Numbered from the stretch's first letter, positions 16,080 to 25,607 are shown. The stretch: 64,000 bases of DNA from Saccharicrinis aurantiacus (GCF_001660705.2 NZ_LYBV02000022.1:1-64000); one strand, 5' to 3'. Numbers and translations are program-made. The notes: generated by a model not told the origin, from the sequence alone.

Positions 16080-17024
16080 TTAAAATAATTGACCTGCAAC
16101 AAAAACATACAACACACCAAAAAACATAATCAATTTATACATGGTGCTCAATTGATGATAGCCTTTTGCTGTAGATATTTTGAATAAATAGATTAAGGAT
16201 GAAATTAACGGTAGGGTTATAAATATCATGAAATAAGCAAATGTAAATGTATCACCTCCTAAACGATCGATGCTATAGTATAACAACCAAATAACAACCA
16301 ATATAAAAATTGTAAGCAAACCTATTACTGCCTTTGTATATGGTACACCTATAATTATTGGAACTGTTTGACATCCTCCCTTTTCATCCCCTTCCATATC
16401 TTCTAAATCTTTAATGATTTCACGAGTTAAGTTTACAACGAAGGCAAAAAAGGCAAAACCGAGTGTCCAAAACCAAGCTGTAGAGCAGGCTTCACTTTCA
16501 ATTATTGAAGCTCCATAAACTCTATACAAAGCAGAAAATTCAGCTGAAACAACCAAAATTGCAACTAATGCAATTAATGCCGAAACAATAATATTTCCTA
16601 TTAGGCCCTGTTTTTTAAATGTTGTTGAGTAATACCATAAAAACGCAGGTATTAAAATATACATCAATGCATAACTTTCTTTACGAAGAACATACGAAAG
16701 AAACAATCCCATAAATACACCACAGAATGTAAATATGACATGAAGAAACATGGCCTCTCTTCGCTTTATTTTTTTATCAATCACCATCTTATCCGGACGG
16801 TTGATTCTATCAATCTTAATATCAAAATAGTCGTTAATTACATAACCAGAGGCTGCTAAAAACAAGGTACTTATTACCAATATGATAAATCTTTTATCGG
16901 TAAATCCAGCCTCATAACCAAAATGATTTAAAATGGGAATAATTAAACCATAACGAATTAAAACTTGCAAAAGAGCAATAATAATGAGATTCTTATAGCG
17001 TATTAATCGTAATATTGGAAGCAT
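16080..17024 (-). CDS. UbiA-family prenyltransferase
   Basis: An integral membrane prenyltransferase of 314 residues with about eight or nine hydrophobic helices. The first Asp-rich motif is NDYFDIKIDRINRPDK and the second is DLEDMEGDEKGG. In Bacteroidota this member next to kdsC and maf is usually assigned as geranylgeranylglycerol-phosphate geranylgeranyltransferase-like; the substrate is not proven, and a quinone or other polyprenyl acceptor is possible. It lies 66 bases downstream of kdsC and 17 bases upstream of maf. Confidence 0.85.
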   Translation of the reverse strand: MLPILRLIRYKNLIIIALLQVLIRYGLIIPILNHFGYEAGFTDKRFIILVISTLFLAASGYVINDYFDIKIDRINRPDKMVIDKKIKRREAMFLHVIFTFCGVFMGLFLSYVLRKESYALMYILIPAFLWYYSTTFKKQGLIGNIIVSALIALVAILVVSAEFSALYRVYGASIIESEACSTAWFWTLGFAFFAFVVNLTREIIKDLEDMEGDEKGGCQTVPIIIGVPYTKAVIGLLTIFILVVIWLLYYSIDRLGGDTFTFAYFMIFITLPLISSLIYLFKISTAKGYHQLSTMYKLIMFFGVLYVFVAGQLF

Positions 17025-17090
17025 ATTTTTATTTCTTGATTAGTATTAAAGCCTTCGATATCGTTAAGAGTTATGGATCTTAATTTAAAA

Positions 17091-17606
17091 TTACCATGTT
17101 TTATCAAGTCCCCATTTACCATGAGCTCTTAATACTTGTTCGATCACATCACGCACACAACCCTCGCCACCATTTTTATGACTGATATATTTACAGCACA
17201 TTTTAATCTCTTCAACGGCATCGGCCGGACAAACAGATACACCAACAGTTTGCATTACTTCTTCATCAGGTAAATCATCTCCCATATACATAATCTCCTC
17301 AGCTTTGAGGCCTTGTTTATTCATCCAATCGTTAAGCTGATGAATTTTATCCGAAGCTTTCATATATACGTCTTCAACGCCCAACTGTGTATATCTATTC
17401 TTTACAGCTTCGGTATCCCCTCCTGTAATAATAGCAATAGGATAACCTTGTTTAACCGCAGCTTGTATGGCGTAGCCATCTTTTATATTTGCTGTTCGCA
17501 TCGGAATCCCGTTGGCATCCATAGGTATTATTTGTGCAGATAAAACACCATCAACATCAAATGCAAATGCTTTAACCTGCATTAGGTCCTCTTTAAAGTT
17601 ACTCAT
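17091..17606 (-). CDS. kdsC: KdsC-like HAD phosphatase (KDO 8-phosphate phosphatase)
   Basis: Removes phosphate from 3-deoxy-D-manno-octulosonate 8-phosphate for lipopolysaccharide core synthesis. 171 residues, no cap domain. HAD motif I FDVDGVLS supplies Asp17 and Asp19; motif II is AIITGG, then the conserved Lys in KASDK and motif IV YMGDDLPDEEVM. The length and C0 architecture match KdsC rather than larger HADs. First gene of the kdsC-ubiA-maf run. Confidence 0.9.
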   Translation of the reverse strand: MSNFKEDLMQVKAFAFDVDGVLSAQIIPMDANGIPMRTANIKDGYAIQAAVKQGYPIAIITGGDTEAVKNRYTQLGVEDVYMKASDKIHQLNDWMNKQGLKAEEIMYMGDDLPDEEVMQTVGVSVCPADAVEEIKMCCKYISHKNGGEGCVRDVIEQVLRAHGKWGLDKTW

Positions 17607-17858
17607 GTTATAGAATTTAATATCCTGCGAATTTACAGAATTTAGTTTATTAAGCGAATCGTATTTAAGATTGTTTATCCATAGAATAATAGTGTGTTAT
17701 ATTGGATACACCTTTAGAGCATTAATAGTATAAAATGCTTATATTGAATGAAACCTCGTAGAAACACAATTACAGAACACGACACAAATCTATAATTAAC
17801 TATGTCTCAATACACTTATCTGATTTAGTTATTTTCTGTAAAATAAAACTTTATTGTT

Positions 17859-18233
17859 ATGAAAAATGGATCTATACAAATTGTTGATTTAGAATTTGAA
17901 TATCAACTATGGAAAGGAAGACTTTCTTTATACACAAAAGAAGTTGACCTACTTATAAAACGTAATGAAACCATCCTGAATCCAGAAAATGCGCATAAGT
18001 TAAACTCGATTGAAATAATGGCATTAGAAGAGCATAAGAGTATTATTGAAAGTGCCTTGAGTAAGATAAATGTAAAAGAACAAGAAATTGAGTATTACAT
18101 AAAAGACTTCCCAATCACCCATGAACATCAATATTTTGTGGAACATTTAGAATTAAGAAAGCAATTTGAGAAATTAATTTTGGTTCATACCGATAGAGTT
18201 AAGGATATTATAACTGCCATTGGTGCTAACTAA
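17859..18233 (+). CDS. Hypothetical helical/coiled-coil protein
   Basis: A 124-residue charged protein, almost wholly helical, with no signal peptide or membrane helix. Heptad-like stretches run through about 20-50 (LSLYTKEVDLLIKRNE) and 55-80 (MALEEHKSIIESALSKI); a second half, HEHQYFVEHLELRKQFEKLI, could pack as a helical hairpin. No family is recognised. It stands alone between divergent and convergent neighbours with long flanking intergenic regions. Its even codon use and good length argue for a real gene. Confidence 0.6.
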   Translation: MKNGSIQIVDLEFEYQLWKGRLSLYTKEVDLLIKRNETILNPENAHKLNSIEIMALEEHKSIIESALSKINVKEQEIEYYIKDFPITHEHQYFVEHLELRKQFEKLILVHTDRVKDIITAIGAN

Positions 18234-18595
18234 TTTATCCTAATTGATAATTTGTGTACCTTCTTAACTTTTAATAATGTCGACTTTAAATTTGTTTGGA
18301 AATAAGAAAGTTCTATAAAAGGATAATCACATTTAAAATATTCTCTAGATGAGAAGTACGCATATACGTGTAACAACCAATCTAAAAAAGACAATTTGAT
18401 ATAAAAATATCAGGAACACAAAATAACACCGTTACGTATTTTATTACAAATAGTTACACTAACTGCGAATAGCTGTATATATATTAAAATAAATAATTAT
18501 TCGCACAGTGCAAACACACTGCAATTTGAATGTCATTTAAAAGCTTCTACTAGGTATAAAAAACTAATCCTAACAAATAGAACTTTTTCTTTCTA
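18234..18595. other. Intergenic region with imperfect inverted repeats
   Basis: No ORF is supported. Around 18462-18510 there is ACTGCGAATA followed about 27 bases later by TATTCGCACAGT, an imperfect inverted repeat, then CAGTG/CACTG. The structure could be part of an untranslated RNA, but nothing ties it to a known family. Confidence 0.35.
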
Positions 18596-18629
18596 TCAAC
18601 TTTTCTCTTTTATGGAAGAGAAAAGTTGA
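18596..18629. terminator. Perfect 14-base hairpin after the AsmA gene
   Basis: TCAACTTTTCTCTT, a six-base loop and AAGAGAAAAGTTGA form a perfect stem 19 bases past the AsmA stop (minus strand). Only a weak T-tract follows on either strand, so terminator function is probable rather than certain. Confidence 0.55.
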
Positions 18630-18647
18630 CGATTTCAAGCAAGAATA

Positions 18648-21179
18648 TTACTTGAAAAAATCTCCTAGTTTATTTTTGATATCATCCACAGCCTTTTTTA
18701 TATTATCATCCTCAAGCAATTCTTCAATGGCCTTTTGAGTATCTTCACTAACCTCATTTTGCAGTTGTTTTTGAGCTTTAGCAATGTCTAAACTGATTTT
18801 AGGGTCATCAGCACTTCCTTTAATGAGAACGTCAACAATAACGTCTTCTCCATTCTGATTCACAATACCTCCAAAGAATCCCATTGCATTAGCTACATCC
18901 ATACGGGATACAGGTGCAGCAATAACGTAATTTAAAGATTGGTCAAAACCTTGTTCTCCCTGAATTGTAAATTTAGCGCCATTAATATTTGTTGAAAACG
19001 GCGATACTATAATTTTACCATTTCGCATCACATAATTAATATCAATATCTTTTGCTGTAAGTGTTCTATAACTCTCTTTACTTAAAAGATCTGCCATTTG
19101 ATTTAACACCTTGGAGTTGGATACTGTAACTGCGTCTGATTTTATGGTTCCACCGCCTTTTATACTTGCAATATTTAAAGTATAATCTTGATTTACTTTA
19201 CTATGAAGTTTAAAATCAGAGCTTATTTTACCCCTTGCATTTTTTGCAACAGGCATTAAAGAATCAACTACGGTGAAAGAATTAGCCATTGTTTTTATAT
19301 CCACTTTATCGGCACCAATAACAAAATCAATGTAAGGTTTCGATATATTCTGAGTATTATATTGACCTTCTATATCAATCTTTCCACCTAGTGTATTCAT
19401 ATTGTATCGGTCAATTACTAGTTTTGAATCCTTGACCACCAAAACACCTTTTGCTTTATTTACAATTAACTTATCGTACGTCAATTTATCAATATTGGAA
19501 TAAAGCCTCAAATGAATATTACGCGGTATTCCTCCAAACTCTACAACTCCGGAATCTTTTTTCGATTCAGAAACGCTTTTACTCTTTCGAAGGATTTCGT
19601 TTAAGTTAAGAGATGACGAATAATGATTTAAACTACCTTTAAGCGTGCTGTTTTTAAAATAGTATGGTAAATACCCCGATAAGGAACCATTCAAACTAAG
19701 GTCTGAATTTACAACAGAAGCTTTCAACTGTTTTAGCTCAATGGTTTCAGAATTTATATTCATCAATGCCTCAGACACCTTTATTTTATATGGCATTATG
19801 CTATTTGAATAAGAAAATCCTTTGAAAGAAATATTCCCATTTATTTTTAGAGCTTCATAATCCTCTATATCAATCAATGTCTTATTCCCTGCAAAGTCAA
19901 TTTTTGAGTTAACAATGCCCTCTAATTCCATATCCTTAAATTGGACAATATCACTTACCGATTTTAAATCAATTACCCCATCAATACCACCAACAAATGA
20001 AGCATTACTAACTGGAGTCTCTAAATAAAAACTTCCTTGAAAAGGATTATCTGAAATAGAAAAATAAAGTTTCTCTAGACTAACTTTAGTACTGTCCAAT
20101 ATTTTTCCTGAATTGTTAATCTTAAGAGCAACATTTATATCATCAATGCTATCGTCAACATCAGAGTAAGCTATTCGGCCATCCTCAACTAATACATTGA
20201 AGTTAAAATTTGGTAAGCTATTAGAATCAATAAATACTCCATTTACATTGGCTGAAATATCAAAATTTCCTTCCGTCTGAATACTTTCAAAGTCTTTTAA
20301 ATATTGACTAGGTATTAGCGACAAAATTGTTTTTATATCATTATTTATCGTTTTGAGTTGCAAGTTAATGTCAAACCCTTCGTTTAAAATCTGAACTCCT
20401 CCATTAAATCCCATTTTTAGATCGTTAATAGCTAATGTATTATTCTTAAATGTGATTTTATTAGTGTTTGTATCGGCAAGTATATTCGCATCAAAGTTTA
20501 GATTTGCATCACTTAAATATTTAACATTCTCTTGCTGAACATTTAATTCTTTAACACTGCTTTTTAACTGTACAATTGACTCTTCTGCAGATAAATTACC
20601 GCTTAATTGAATATTAACTCCACTTAAACTAGTTTTACTATGTGAGGTTTCATCAACATATATTATTGATGCATTATTTATTTGAAATTCATTTAAAACT
20701 AGCTTAGAACCTGAACTTTCCTTTTTACTTGAATGCTTCTTTTCGGAGGTTTTGTTTACAATATCCCAATTATTTACTTGACTACGGGTTATCGCATTAA
20801 CAATAGGTTGCTCAACATTAACCTCAATAATCTTTAATCCATCGGATGAGAAAACGCTAAACAATTGCGCAGATAATTCAATATGTTCAACGTGCAATAA
20901 TGTATCCTCCTTAAATGTACCAAGACCTATTATATTAAAACCAGTAAGTTCAACTTGAAGATTTGGAAAGTCCTTTAATAGAGATACTGAAACCTTTTCC
21001 CACGCTACACTCGAATTAATATTTTTGTTTATTTCAGTTTTTAATCGAGTCTCAACACTACTCACCATTGTGAAGGGTATAATAATTAGGAGAACCAATA
21101 AAACTACTATTGAGATGATTACTGCTTTTAAAGCCTGCTTCATTATTTGTTTGTTTAATTTGCGCATTAAATTAACCAT
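18648..21179 (-). CDS. AsmA family protein
   Basis: A large envelope protein (843 residues) with one N-terminal membrane helix (about 14-38, AVIISIVVLLVLLIIIPF) and a long beta-rich periplasmic domain. Evidence is the AsmA-type start, the region GKLIIDRYNMNTLGGKIDIEGQY-like repeats, and the C-terminal AsmA_2-type segment (MRNGKIIVSPFSTNINGAKFTIQGEQGFDQSLNY) followed by KGSADDPKISLD. AsmA/TamB/YhdP relatives are thought to act as bridges for phospholipid transport to the outer membrane. It ends with an acidic/basic helical tail. Probably monocistronic, with a hairpin behind it. Confidence 0.88.
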   Translation of the reverse strand: MVNLMRKLNKQIMKQALKAVIISIVVLLVLLIIIPFTMVSSVETRLKTEINKNINSSVAWEKVSVSLLKDFPNLQVELTGFNIIGLGTFKEDTLLHVEHIELSAQLFSVFSSDGLKIIEVNVEQPIVNAITRSQVNNWDIVNKTSEKKHSSKKESSGSKLVLNEFQINNASIIYVDETSHSKTSLSGVNIQLSGNLSAEESIVQLKSSVKELNVQQENVKYLSDANLNFDANILADTNTNKITFKNNTLAINDLKMGFNGGVQILNEGFDINLQLKTINNDIKTILSLIPSQYLKDFESIQTEGNFDISANVNGVFIDSNSLPNFNFNVLVEDGRIAYSDVDDSIDDINVALKINNSGKILDSTKVSLEKLYFSISDNPFQGSFYLETPVSNASFVGGIDGVIDLKSVSDIVQFKDMELEGIVNSKIDFAGNKTLIDIEDYEALKINGNISFKGFSYSNSIMPYKIKVSEALMNINSETIELKQLKASVVNSDLSLNGSLSGYLPYYFKNSTLKGSLNHYSSSLNLNEILRKSKSVSESKKDSGVVEFGGIPRNIHLRLYSNIDKLTYDKLIVNKAKGVLVVKDSKLVIDRYNMNTLGGKIDIEGQYNTQNISKPYIDFVIGADKVDIKTMANSFTVVDSLMPVAKNARGKISSDFKLHSKVNQDYTLNIASIKGGGTIKSDAVTVSNSKVLNQMADLLSKESYRTLTAKDIDINYVMRNGKIIVSPFSTNINGAKFTIQGEQGFDQSLNYVIAAPVSRMDVANAMGFFGGIVNQNGEDVIVDVLIKGSADDPKISLDIAKAQKQLQNEVSEDTQKAIEELLEDDNIKKAVDDIKNKLGDFFK

Positions 21180-21260
21180 ATCGAACTAATAAAAAAATAA
21201 TTTTCTTTAAAAGGATATGATTCGCTGGCGAACTACATTATCAATGATTTATCAAATACT

Positions 21261-22046
21261 CTATTCAATTGAAAAGCAGTCTGCATCATTTAATACGGGA
21301 AATTTTTCTCTGAAATTATTTTGAGCAGCCAAGTCGAAATCTACAATCTCTAGATTTGTTTTTTGCTCTTTAGACAACACTAGGACCTTTCCTTTAGCAT
21401 CAATAGCTGCCGAATTACCATTGTATTTTAAATTATCCCCCTCACCAACTCGATTAACTCCAATACATAAACATTGATTTTCAATAGCACGCGCCTGCAG
21501 TAAAGTATCCCACACTTTTATACGTGGAATTGGCCAATTTGCCATACAAACCATCACATCATAGTCGCCAGTATTTCGTAACCAAACGGGAAATCTGATA
21601 TCATAACAAACTACAGGCAATATTTTAACACCATTATAATCGAACACAACCCTTTCAGCTCCAGCAGAAAAGCTCTTATCTTCACCACCCATACTGAACA
21701 AATGCCTTTTATCGTAATAATTTACCTGACCGTTATTTATATATACAGCTCTATTATAAAATTTCCCATCTTCAACTATCGCAACAGAACCAATTATAGC
21801 AATCTTATTAAGTACTGATTGTTCTTTCATCCATTGTAAAATAACACCATCCATAGTCTGTGCTATTTTACTAACATCCATTGAAAATCCTGTGGCAAAC
21901 ATCTCAGGCAGAAGCAAAACATCAAACTCATCTTTGTGCGATGATATTACTTTACCAATCGTCAGTAGATTCTCATCAACATTCTCCCATTTAATATCCA
22001 ACTGTAAAATACCAAACCTTACTGTGTTATCCTTAATTACGTTCAT
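21261..22046 (-). CDS. Omega-amidase/nitrilase family hydrolase (YafV-like)
   Basis: Carbon-nitrogen hydrolase of 261 residues. The catalytic Glu48 (LLLPEMFATGFSM), Lys113 (YYDKRHLFSMGGED) and Cys147 (VVCYDIRFPVW) triad is complete. The HLFSMGGE and NWPIPR motifs point to the YafV/omega-amidase branch, which deaminates alpha-ketoglutaramate or ketosuccinamate, products of glutamine transamination. Cytoplasmic. It is divergent from the outer-membrane barrel gene, with 76 bases between starts. Confidence 0.9.
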   Translation of the reverse strand: MNVIKDNTVRFGILQLDIKWENVDENLLTIGKVISSHKDEFDVLLLPEMFATGFSMDVSKIAQTMDGVILQWMKEQSVLNKIAIIGSVAIVEDGKFYNRAVYINNGQVNYYDKRHLFSMGGEDKSFSAGAERVVFDYNGVKILPVVCYDIRFPVWLRNTGDYDVMVCMANWPIPRIKVWDTLLQARAIENQCLCIGVNRVGEGDNLKYNGNSAAIDAKGKVLVLSKEQKTNLEIVDFDLAAQNNFREKFPVLNDADCFSIE

Positions 22047-22122
22047 TGTTAGTCTAATAGAATTAATATGTTAGTCTAAATAGCTTATATTTGTTGGCAA
22101 GTTAATCATTTAACAAATAATT

Positions 22123-23448
22123 ATGCGCAAGCTTCTGATCTATTCTTTTCTTCTTTTTTCACTCCATCTGCATAGTCAATCGGATACTATAAATGAAAAC
22201 GCAGGAATGAAATTTGGCTTATTACCAGCTATTGCTTTTGATGCAGATTTAGGTTTTCAATACGGAGGATTGGTAAATTTCTTTTGGTATGGCGATGGAA
22301 CTAAATACCCTACCTACAATCACTCCTTATATTTTGAAGCTTCGCAATATACTTCAGGCACTAGTTTGCTTAGGGCTTACTACGATTCTCCAGAATTTAT
22401 AAAAGGAATTCAAACCACATTAGATATTACCTATTTTAATGATTTAGCCACTGATTTTTATGGGTTCAATGGTTATAATGCACAATTTAATTCAGAGTGG
22501 ATAGATGATGAAGATCCTAACTATAAAAGCCGTGTTTTTTATTCTCATCATAGAGAGATGTTTAGAATAATGACAAATTTTAAAGGGGCGCTTACAAACT
22601 CTAACAAAGCACTAGAGTGGATGGCTGGTTTTACATTATTCAATATGAATATTAATTCTACAAATATAAATCAACTGAACAAACGAATCTCTGATGACAA
22701 GAAGCTACCTGAAACTAATGGCCTTTATGACAATTATGTTGATTGGGGGATTATTGATGAGAAAGAGGCAAAAGGAGGACTAAGTACTTACATAAAGCTT
22801 GGGCTCTCCTATGATACTCGCGATTTTGATGCAAATCCTGACAAAGGGATTTGGAGTGAAGTATTTTTTACTATGTCGCCATCATTTCTTTCGGATAAAA
22901 ATACACAATATACTCAGCTAACAGCAATGCATAGGCAGTATTTCACACTAAGTGCTGATAAATTGATATTTGCTTATAGGTTGGCAATTCAAAACAAACT
23001 TAGCGGAACAATACCATTCTACCTACTCCCTCATTATGTAACTTCAAACCTAACTTCGGCAACATCACAAGGTCTTGGAGGAAGTAAAACATTAAGAGGA
23101 ATTAGGCGTAATAGAGTGGTTGGCGATGGATTTGCACTGGCAAATATAGAGCTACGTTGGAAATTTCTTAGAACAAGATTATTGGGTGAGGATTTATACT
23201 TAGCCAATAATACTTTTTTTGATATGGGGATGATTACTCAAGAATACAAAATAGATTACACTTTAATTCCTGAATCAGAAAGAGCTGAATATTATATTCC
23301 GAATGAGGAAAAGATGCATTTTACCATTGGAACTGGCCTAAAAGTAGGCTACGGCGAGAATTTTATTATTTCGGCAGATTATGGTTTAGCCTTATCTAAA
23401 AAAGATGGTGATTCAGGTTTATATATACTTCTGAATTATTTATTCTAA
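22123..23448 (+). CDS. Omp85/BamA-like outer-membrane beta-barrel protein without POTRA
   Basis: A 441-residue secreted protein: signal peptide (about 1-18, LLIYSFLLFSLHLHS) and then antiparallel aromatic-rich strands to the C-terminus, ending in a barrel-type Phe (NYLF). The stretch LGGSKTLRGIRRNRVVGDGFALANIELRWKF near residues 325-355 matches the Omp85 superfamily L6 loop and neighbouring strands (RGxRxxR). No POTRA domain precedes it. Cargo is unknown. A glycosyltransferase gene follows by about 60 bases. Promoter element TATATTTG at 22086-22093 lies just upstream. Confidence 0.8.
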   Translation: MRKLLIYSFLLFSLHLHSQSDTINENAGMKFGLLPAIAFDADLGFQYGGLVNFFWYGDGTKYPTYNHSLYFEASQYTSGTSLLRAYYDSPEFIKGIQTTLDITYFNDLATDFYGFNGYNAQFNSEWIDDEDPNYKSRVFYSHHREMFRIMTNFKGALTNSNKALEWMAGFTLFNMNINSTNINQLNKRISDDKKLPETNGLYDNYVDWGIIDEKEAKGGLSTYIKLGLSYDTRDFDANPDKGIWSEVFFTMSPSFLSDKNTQYTQLTAMHRQYFTLSADKLIFAYRLAIQNKLSGTIPFYLLPHYVTSNLTSATSQGLGGSKTLRGIRRNRVVGDGFALANIELRWKFLRTRLLGEDLYLANNTFFDMGMITQEYKIDYTLIPESERAEYYIPNEEKMHFTIGTGLKVGYGENFIISADYGLALSKKDGDSGLYILLNYLF

Positions 23449-23509
23449 AGTGCTATTTTATTTAATTTTGTCTTAGATTCGCGAATCCTTAATTTCAACT
23501 TTTATTTAG

Positions 23510-24496
23510 ATGCCAAAATATTCTTTAATTATACCAGTTTATAACCGCCCTCAAGAAATTGATGAACTATTATCTAGTTTAACTGAAGTATCCTTCAATG
23601 ATTTTGAAGTTGTTATTGTTGAAGATGGATCTACTTTAAGTTCCGATTTAATTTGTAAAGGATATCGAAATAAACTGAATATAACCTATCATTATCAGAA
23701 GAATACAGGGCCTGGTTTAGCACGAAACACTGGAGCAAGTTTAGCCAAAGGGGATGTTTTTATCTTTTTTGATTCTGATTGTTTAATTCCATCAGATTAC
23801 TTTGAAGCTGTAGAACAACAAATTGATAAAATTGATTGTTTCGGTGGACCTGACATGGCACATCAATCGTTTAGCCCAATACAAAAAGCCATCAGTTATT
23901 CAATGACATCTACGCTAACTACGGGTGGAATTAGAGGTGGAAAAAAGAAGTTAGACAAGTTTTATCCAAGAAGTTTTAATATGGGTATTAAACGAAATGT
24001 TTTTGAAGCACTTAAAGGTTTTAGAGATATTCGTTTTGGTGAAGATTTAGATTTTAGCTTACGAATTGTTGAGGGAGGATACAAAGCTGTATTGATTGAG
24101 GATGCCGGAGTTTTTCATAAACGACGAAACAATATGAAATCCTTTTTTAAACAAGTCTTTAATTCTGGTATAGCAAGAATTAATCTAAATATATGGCACC
24201 CCGGCTCACTTAAGCTAGTACATGCTGCCCCTAGTATTTTTACACTAGGCTATATTATTTGGGGTATTATTTCAATATTTATTCCGCAGTTATCTATATT
24301 GTTACTATTGCCATTACTTATATTCTTTATTGATGCATTAGTAAAAAACAAGAATATAAAAATTGCATCGCTAGCTGTTGTAGCTTCAATGGTACAAACT
24401 TTCGGATATGGTACAGGTTTTATCTATGCCTTATTCAAACTAATTGTTTTGAATAAAACAGACACAGGTGCATTTAACAAAACCTTTTATAACTAA
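23510..24496 (+). CDS. Family 2 glycosyltransferase, membrane-anchored
   Basis: A 328-residue inverting GT-A glycosyltransferase. The N-terminus YSLIIPVYNRPQEIDELLSSL, VEDGS and the FFDSDC metal-binding (DxD-like) motif are family features; GEDLDFSLRI is the ED-type motif that ends the catalytic domain. Two or more hydrophobic helices follow (about 245-310), suggesting attachment to the cytoplasmic membrane. Acceptor is unknown; surface polysaccharide or glycolipid synthesis is likely. Its stop overlaps the convergent 71-residue gene by 4 bases. Confidence 0.87.
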   Translation: MPKYSLIIPVYNRPQEIDELLSSLTEVSFNDFEVVIVEDGSTLSSDLICKGYRNKLNITYHYQKNTGPGLARNTGASLAKGDVFIFFDSDCLIPSDYFEAVEQQIDKIDCFGGPDMAHQSFSPIQKAISYSMTSTLTTGGIRGGKKKLDKFYPRSFNMGIKRNVFEALKGFRDIRFGEDLDFSLRIVEGGYKAVLIEDAGVFHKRRNNMKSFFKQVFNSGIARINLNIWHPGSLKLVHAAPSIFTLGYIIWGIISIFIPQLSILLLLPLLIFFIDALVKNKNIKIASLAVVASMVQTFGYGTGFIYALFKLIVLNKTDTGAFNKTFYN

Positions 24497-24708
24497 TTAA
24501 AATTAAATCTGAATAGTTTATCAGTATCATCAGTTTTAACTGGATCTCCTTTTGAATAACTAATGATGCTATTGATAACTTTTGAAGGAGGTTGTAACAA
24601 TGGATCATCAAAAAAACTATCAGGCAACTGACTAAATAAGTCAACCATCTGAAGACTATAGTTCTCTAGTTCTTCTAATTGTTTTGTAAAATTTGAATTC
24701 ATAGGCAT
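24493..24708 (-). CDS. Small hypothetical protein downstream of ECF sigma factor
   Basis: 71 residues (or 69 if the second Met, MNSNF, is used), helical at the N-terminus, with no membrane segment. The motif LPDSFFDDPLLQPPSKVINSIISYSK resembles small proteins I recall directly downstream of ECF sigma factors in Bacteroidales. It lies 58 bases after the sigma gene on the same strand. A regulatory partner role (such as an unconventional anti-sigma factor) is possible but is only inferred from position. Confidence 0.6.
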   Translation of the reverse strand: MPMNSNFTKQLEELENYSLQMVDLFSQLPDSFFDDPLLQPPSKVINSIISYSKGDPVKTDDTDKLFRFNFN

Positions 24709-24766
24709 CCTAAATTAATCTATTTCTAAATGTTAAACGCCTATGAATATATTTTATTGCATGCTA

Positions 24767-25357
24767 TTACACAGTTAATGATATTTTTTGTTCTTCAACC
24801 ATATCTCTCATATTAATTATGGCATAGCGCATCCTGCCCAAAGCAGTATTAATACTAACACCTGTCTCTTCGGCAATTTCTTTAAAGCTTAATCCCATAA
24901 AGTGCCTTAAACGCACTACTTCTTTTTGATTTTCGGGTAAATATTCGACTAACGAAGCTACATCTTTCAATATCTGATCAGTCACCAACTTATCCTCAAT
25001 ATTTGTATCTGAGAATTTAGAAGAATTGAATAAATCGTACTCAATGGAGTCGTTAGATACCATTTGCATATGTTTTTGCTTACGATAATAATCGATAATA
25101 AGATTATGCGAAATACGCATTACCCACGAAGGAAACTTACCATTTTCGATGTACTTTCCCCTTTTAAGATTATTAATTACTTTAATAAAAGTATCCTGAA
25201 AAACATCCTCAGCCAAAGCTGGCTGTTTTACCATCATCAGAATATAGGAATATATTCTATTCTTATGCCTATTAATTAAAATCTGCAAACATGCTTCTTG
25301 TCCCCCAATGAAGCGCTCAACCAACTCATTGTCGGTCTGATCTTGAAGATTTACCAT
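24767..25357 (-). CDS. ECF-type RNA polymerase sigma-70 factor
   Basis: A 196-residue sigma factor. Region 2 is around ALAEDVFQDTFIKVINNL and FPSWVMRISHNLIIDYYRKQK; region 4 is LPENQKEVVRLRHFMGLSFKEIAEETGVSINTALGRMRYAI with the helix-turn-helix. No anti-sigma factor of the FecR or zinc-binding type is adjacent; only a small cytosolic protein follows. This constitution (no transmembrane anti-sigma) resembles the SigH/RpoE-like housekeeping ECF factor of Bacteroidota. Regulon not deducible. Confidence 0.93.
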   Translation of the reverse strand: MVNLQDQTDNELVERFIGGQEACLQILINRHKNRIYSYILMMVKQPALAEDVFQDTFIKVINNLKRGKYIENGKFPSWVMRISHNLIIDYYRKQKHMQMVSNDSIEYDLFNSSKFSDTNIEDKLVTDQILKDVASLVEYLPENQKEVVRLRHFMGLSFKEIAEETGVSINTALGRMRYAIINMRDMVEEQKISLTV

Positions 25358-25551
25358 TTTTTTACGTTTTTAAGTTTTAGCGTAAAATTTTTCTATAGGC
25401 ACTGACGGTTTACGTGAATAATTATTTTGAAATGGTAAAAAAAGTAAAAATATATTAATAAAACAATACAACCCAATAAACATTAATCAATTATTAACAT
25501 TCAATTTAGTTACAAAAAGCACATTACAACCAATATAACAACCTGTTATAA

Positions 25552-25584
25552 ATAAAAAAAAGCCATCCTAAAAGGACAGCTTTT
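25552..25584 (-). terminator. Terminator after the FKBP lipoprotein gene
   Basis: The minus-strand RNA folds AAAAGCUGUCCU against AGGAUGGCUUUU (two G-U pairs) with a UUU loop and a following U-run, directly past the stop codon. Confidence 0.85.
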
Positions 25585-25607
25585 TAATATAAAAAATTTT
25601 ACAACGA

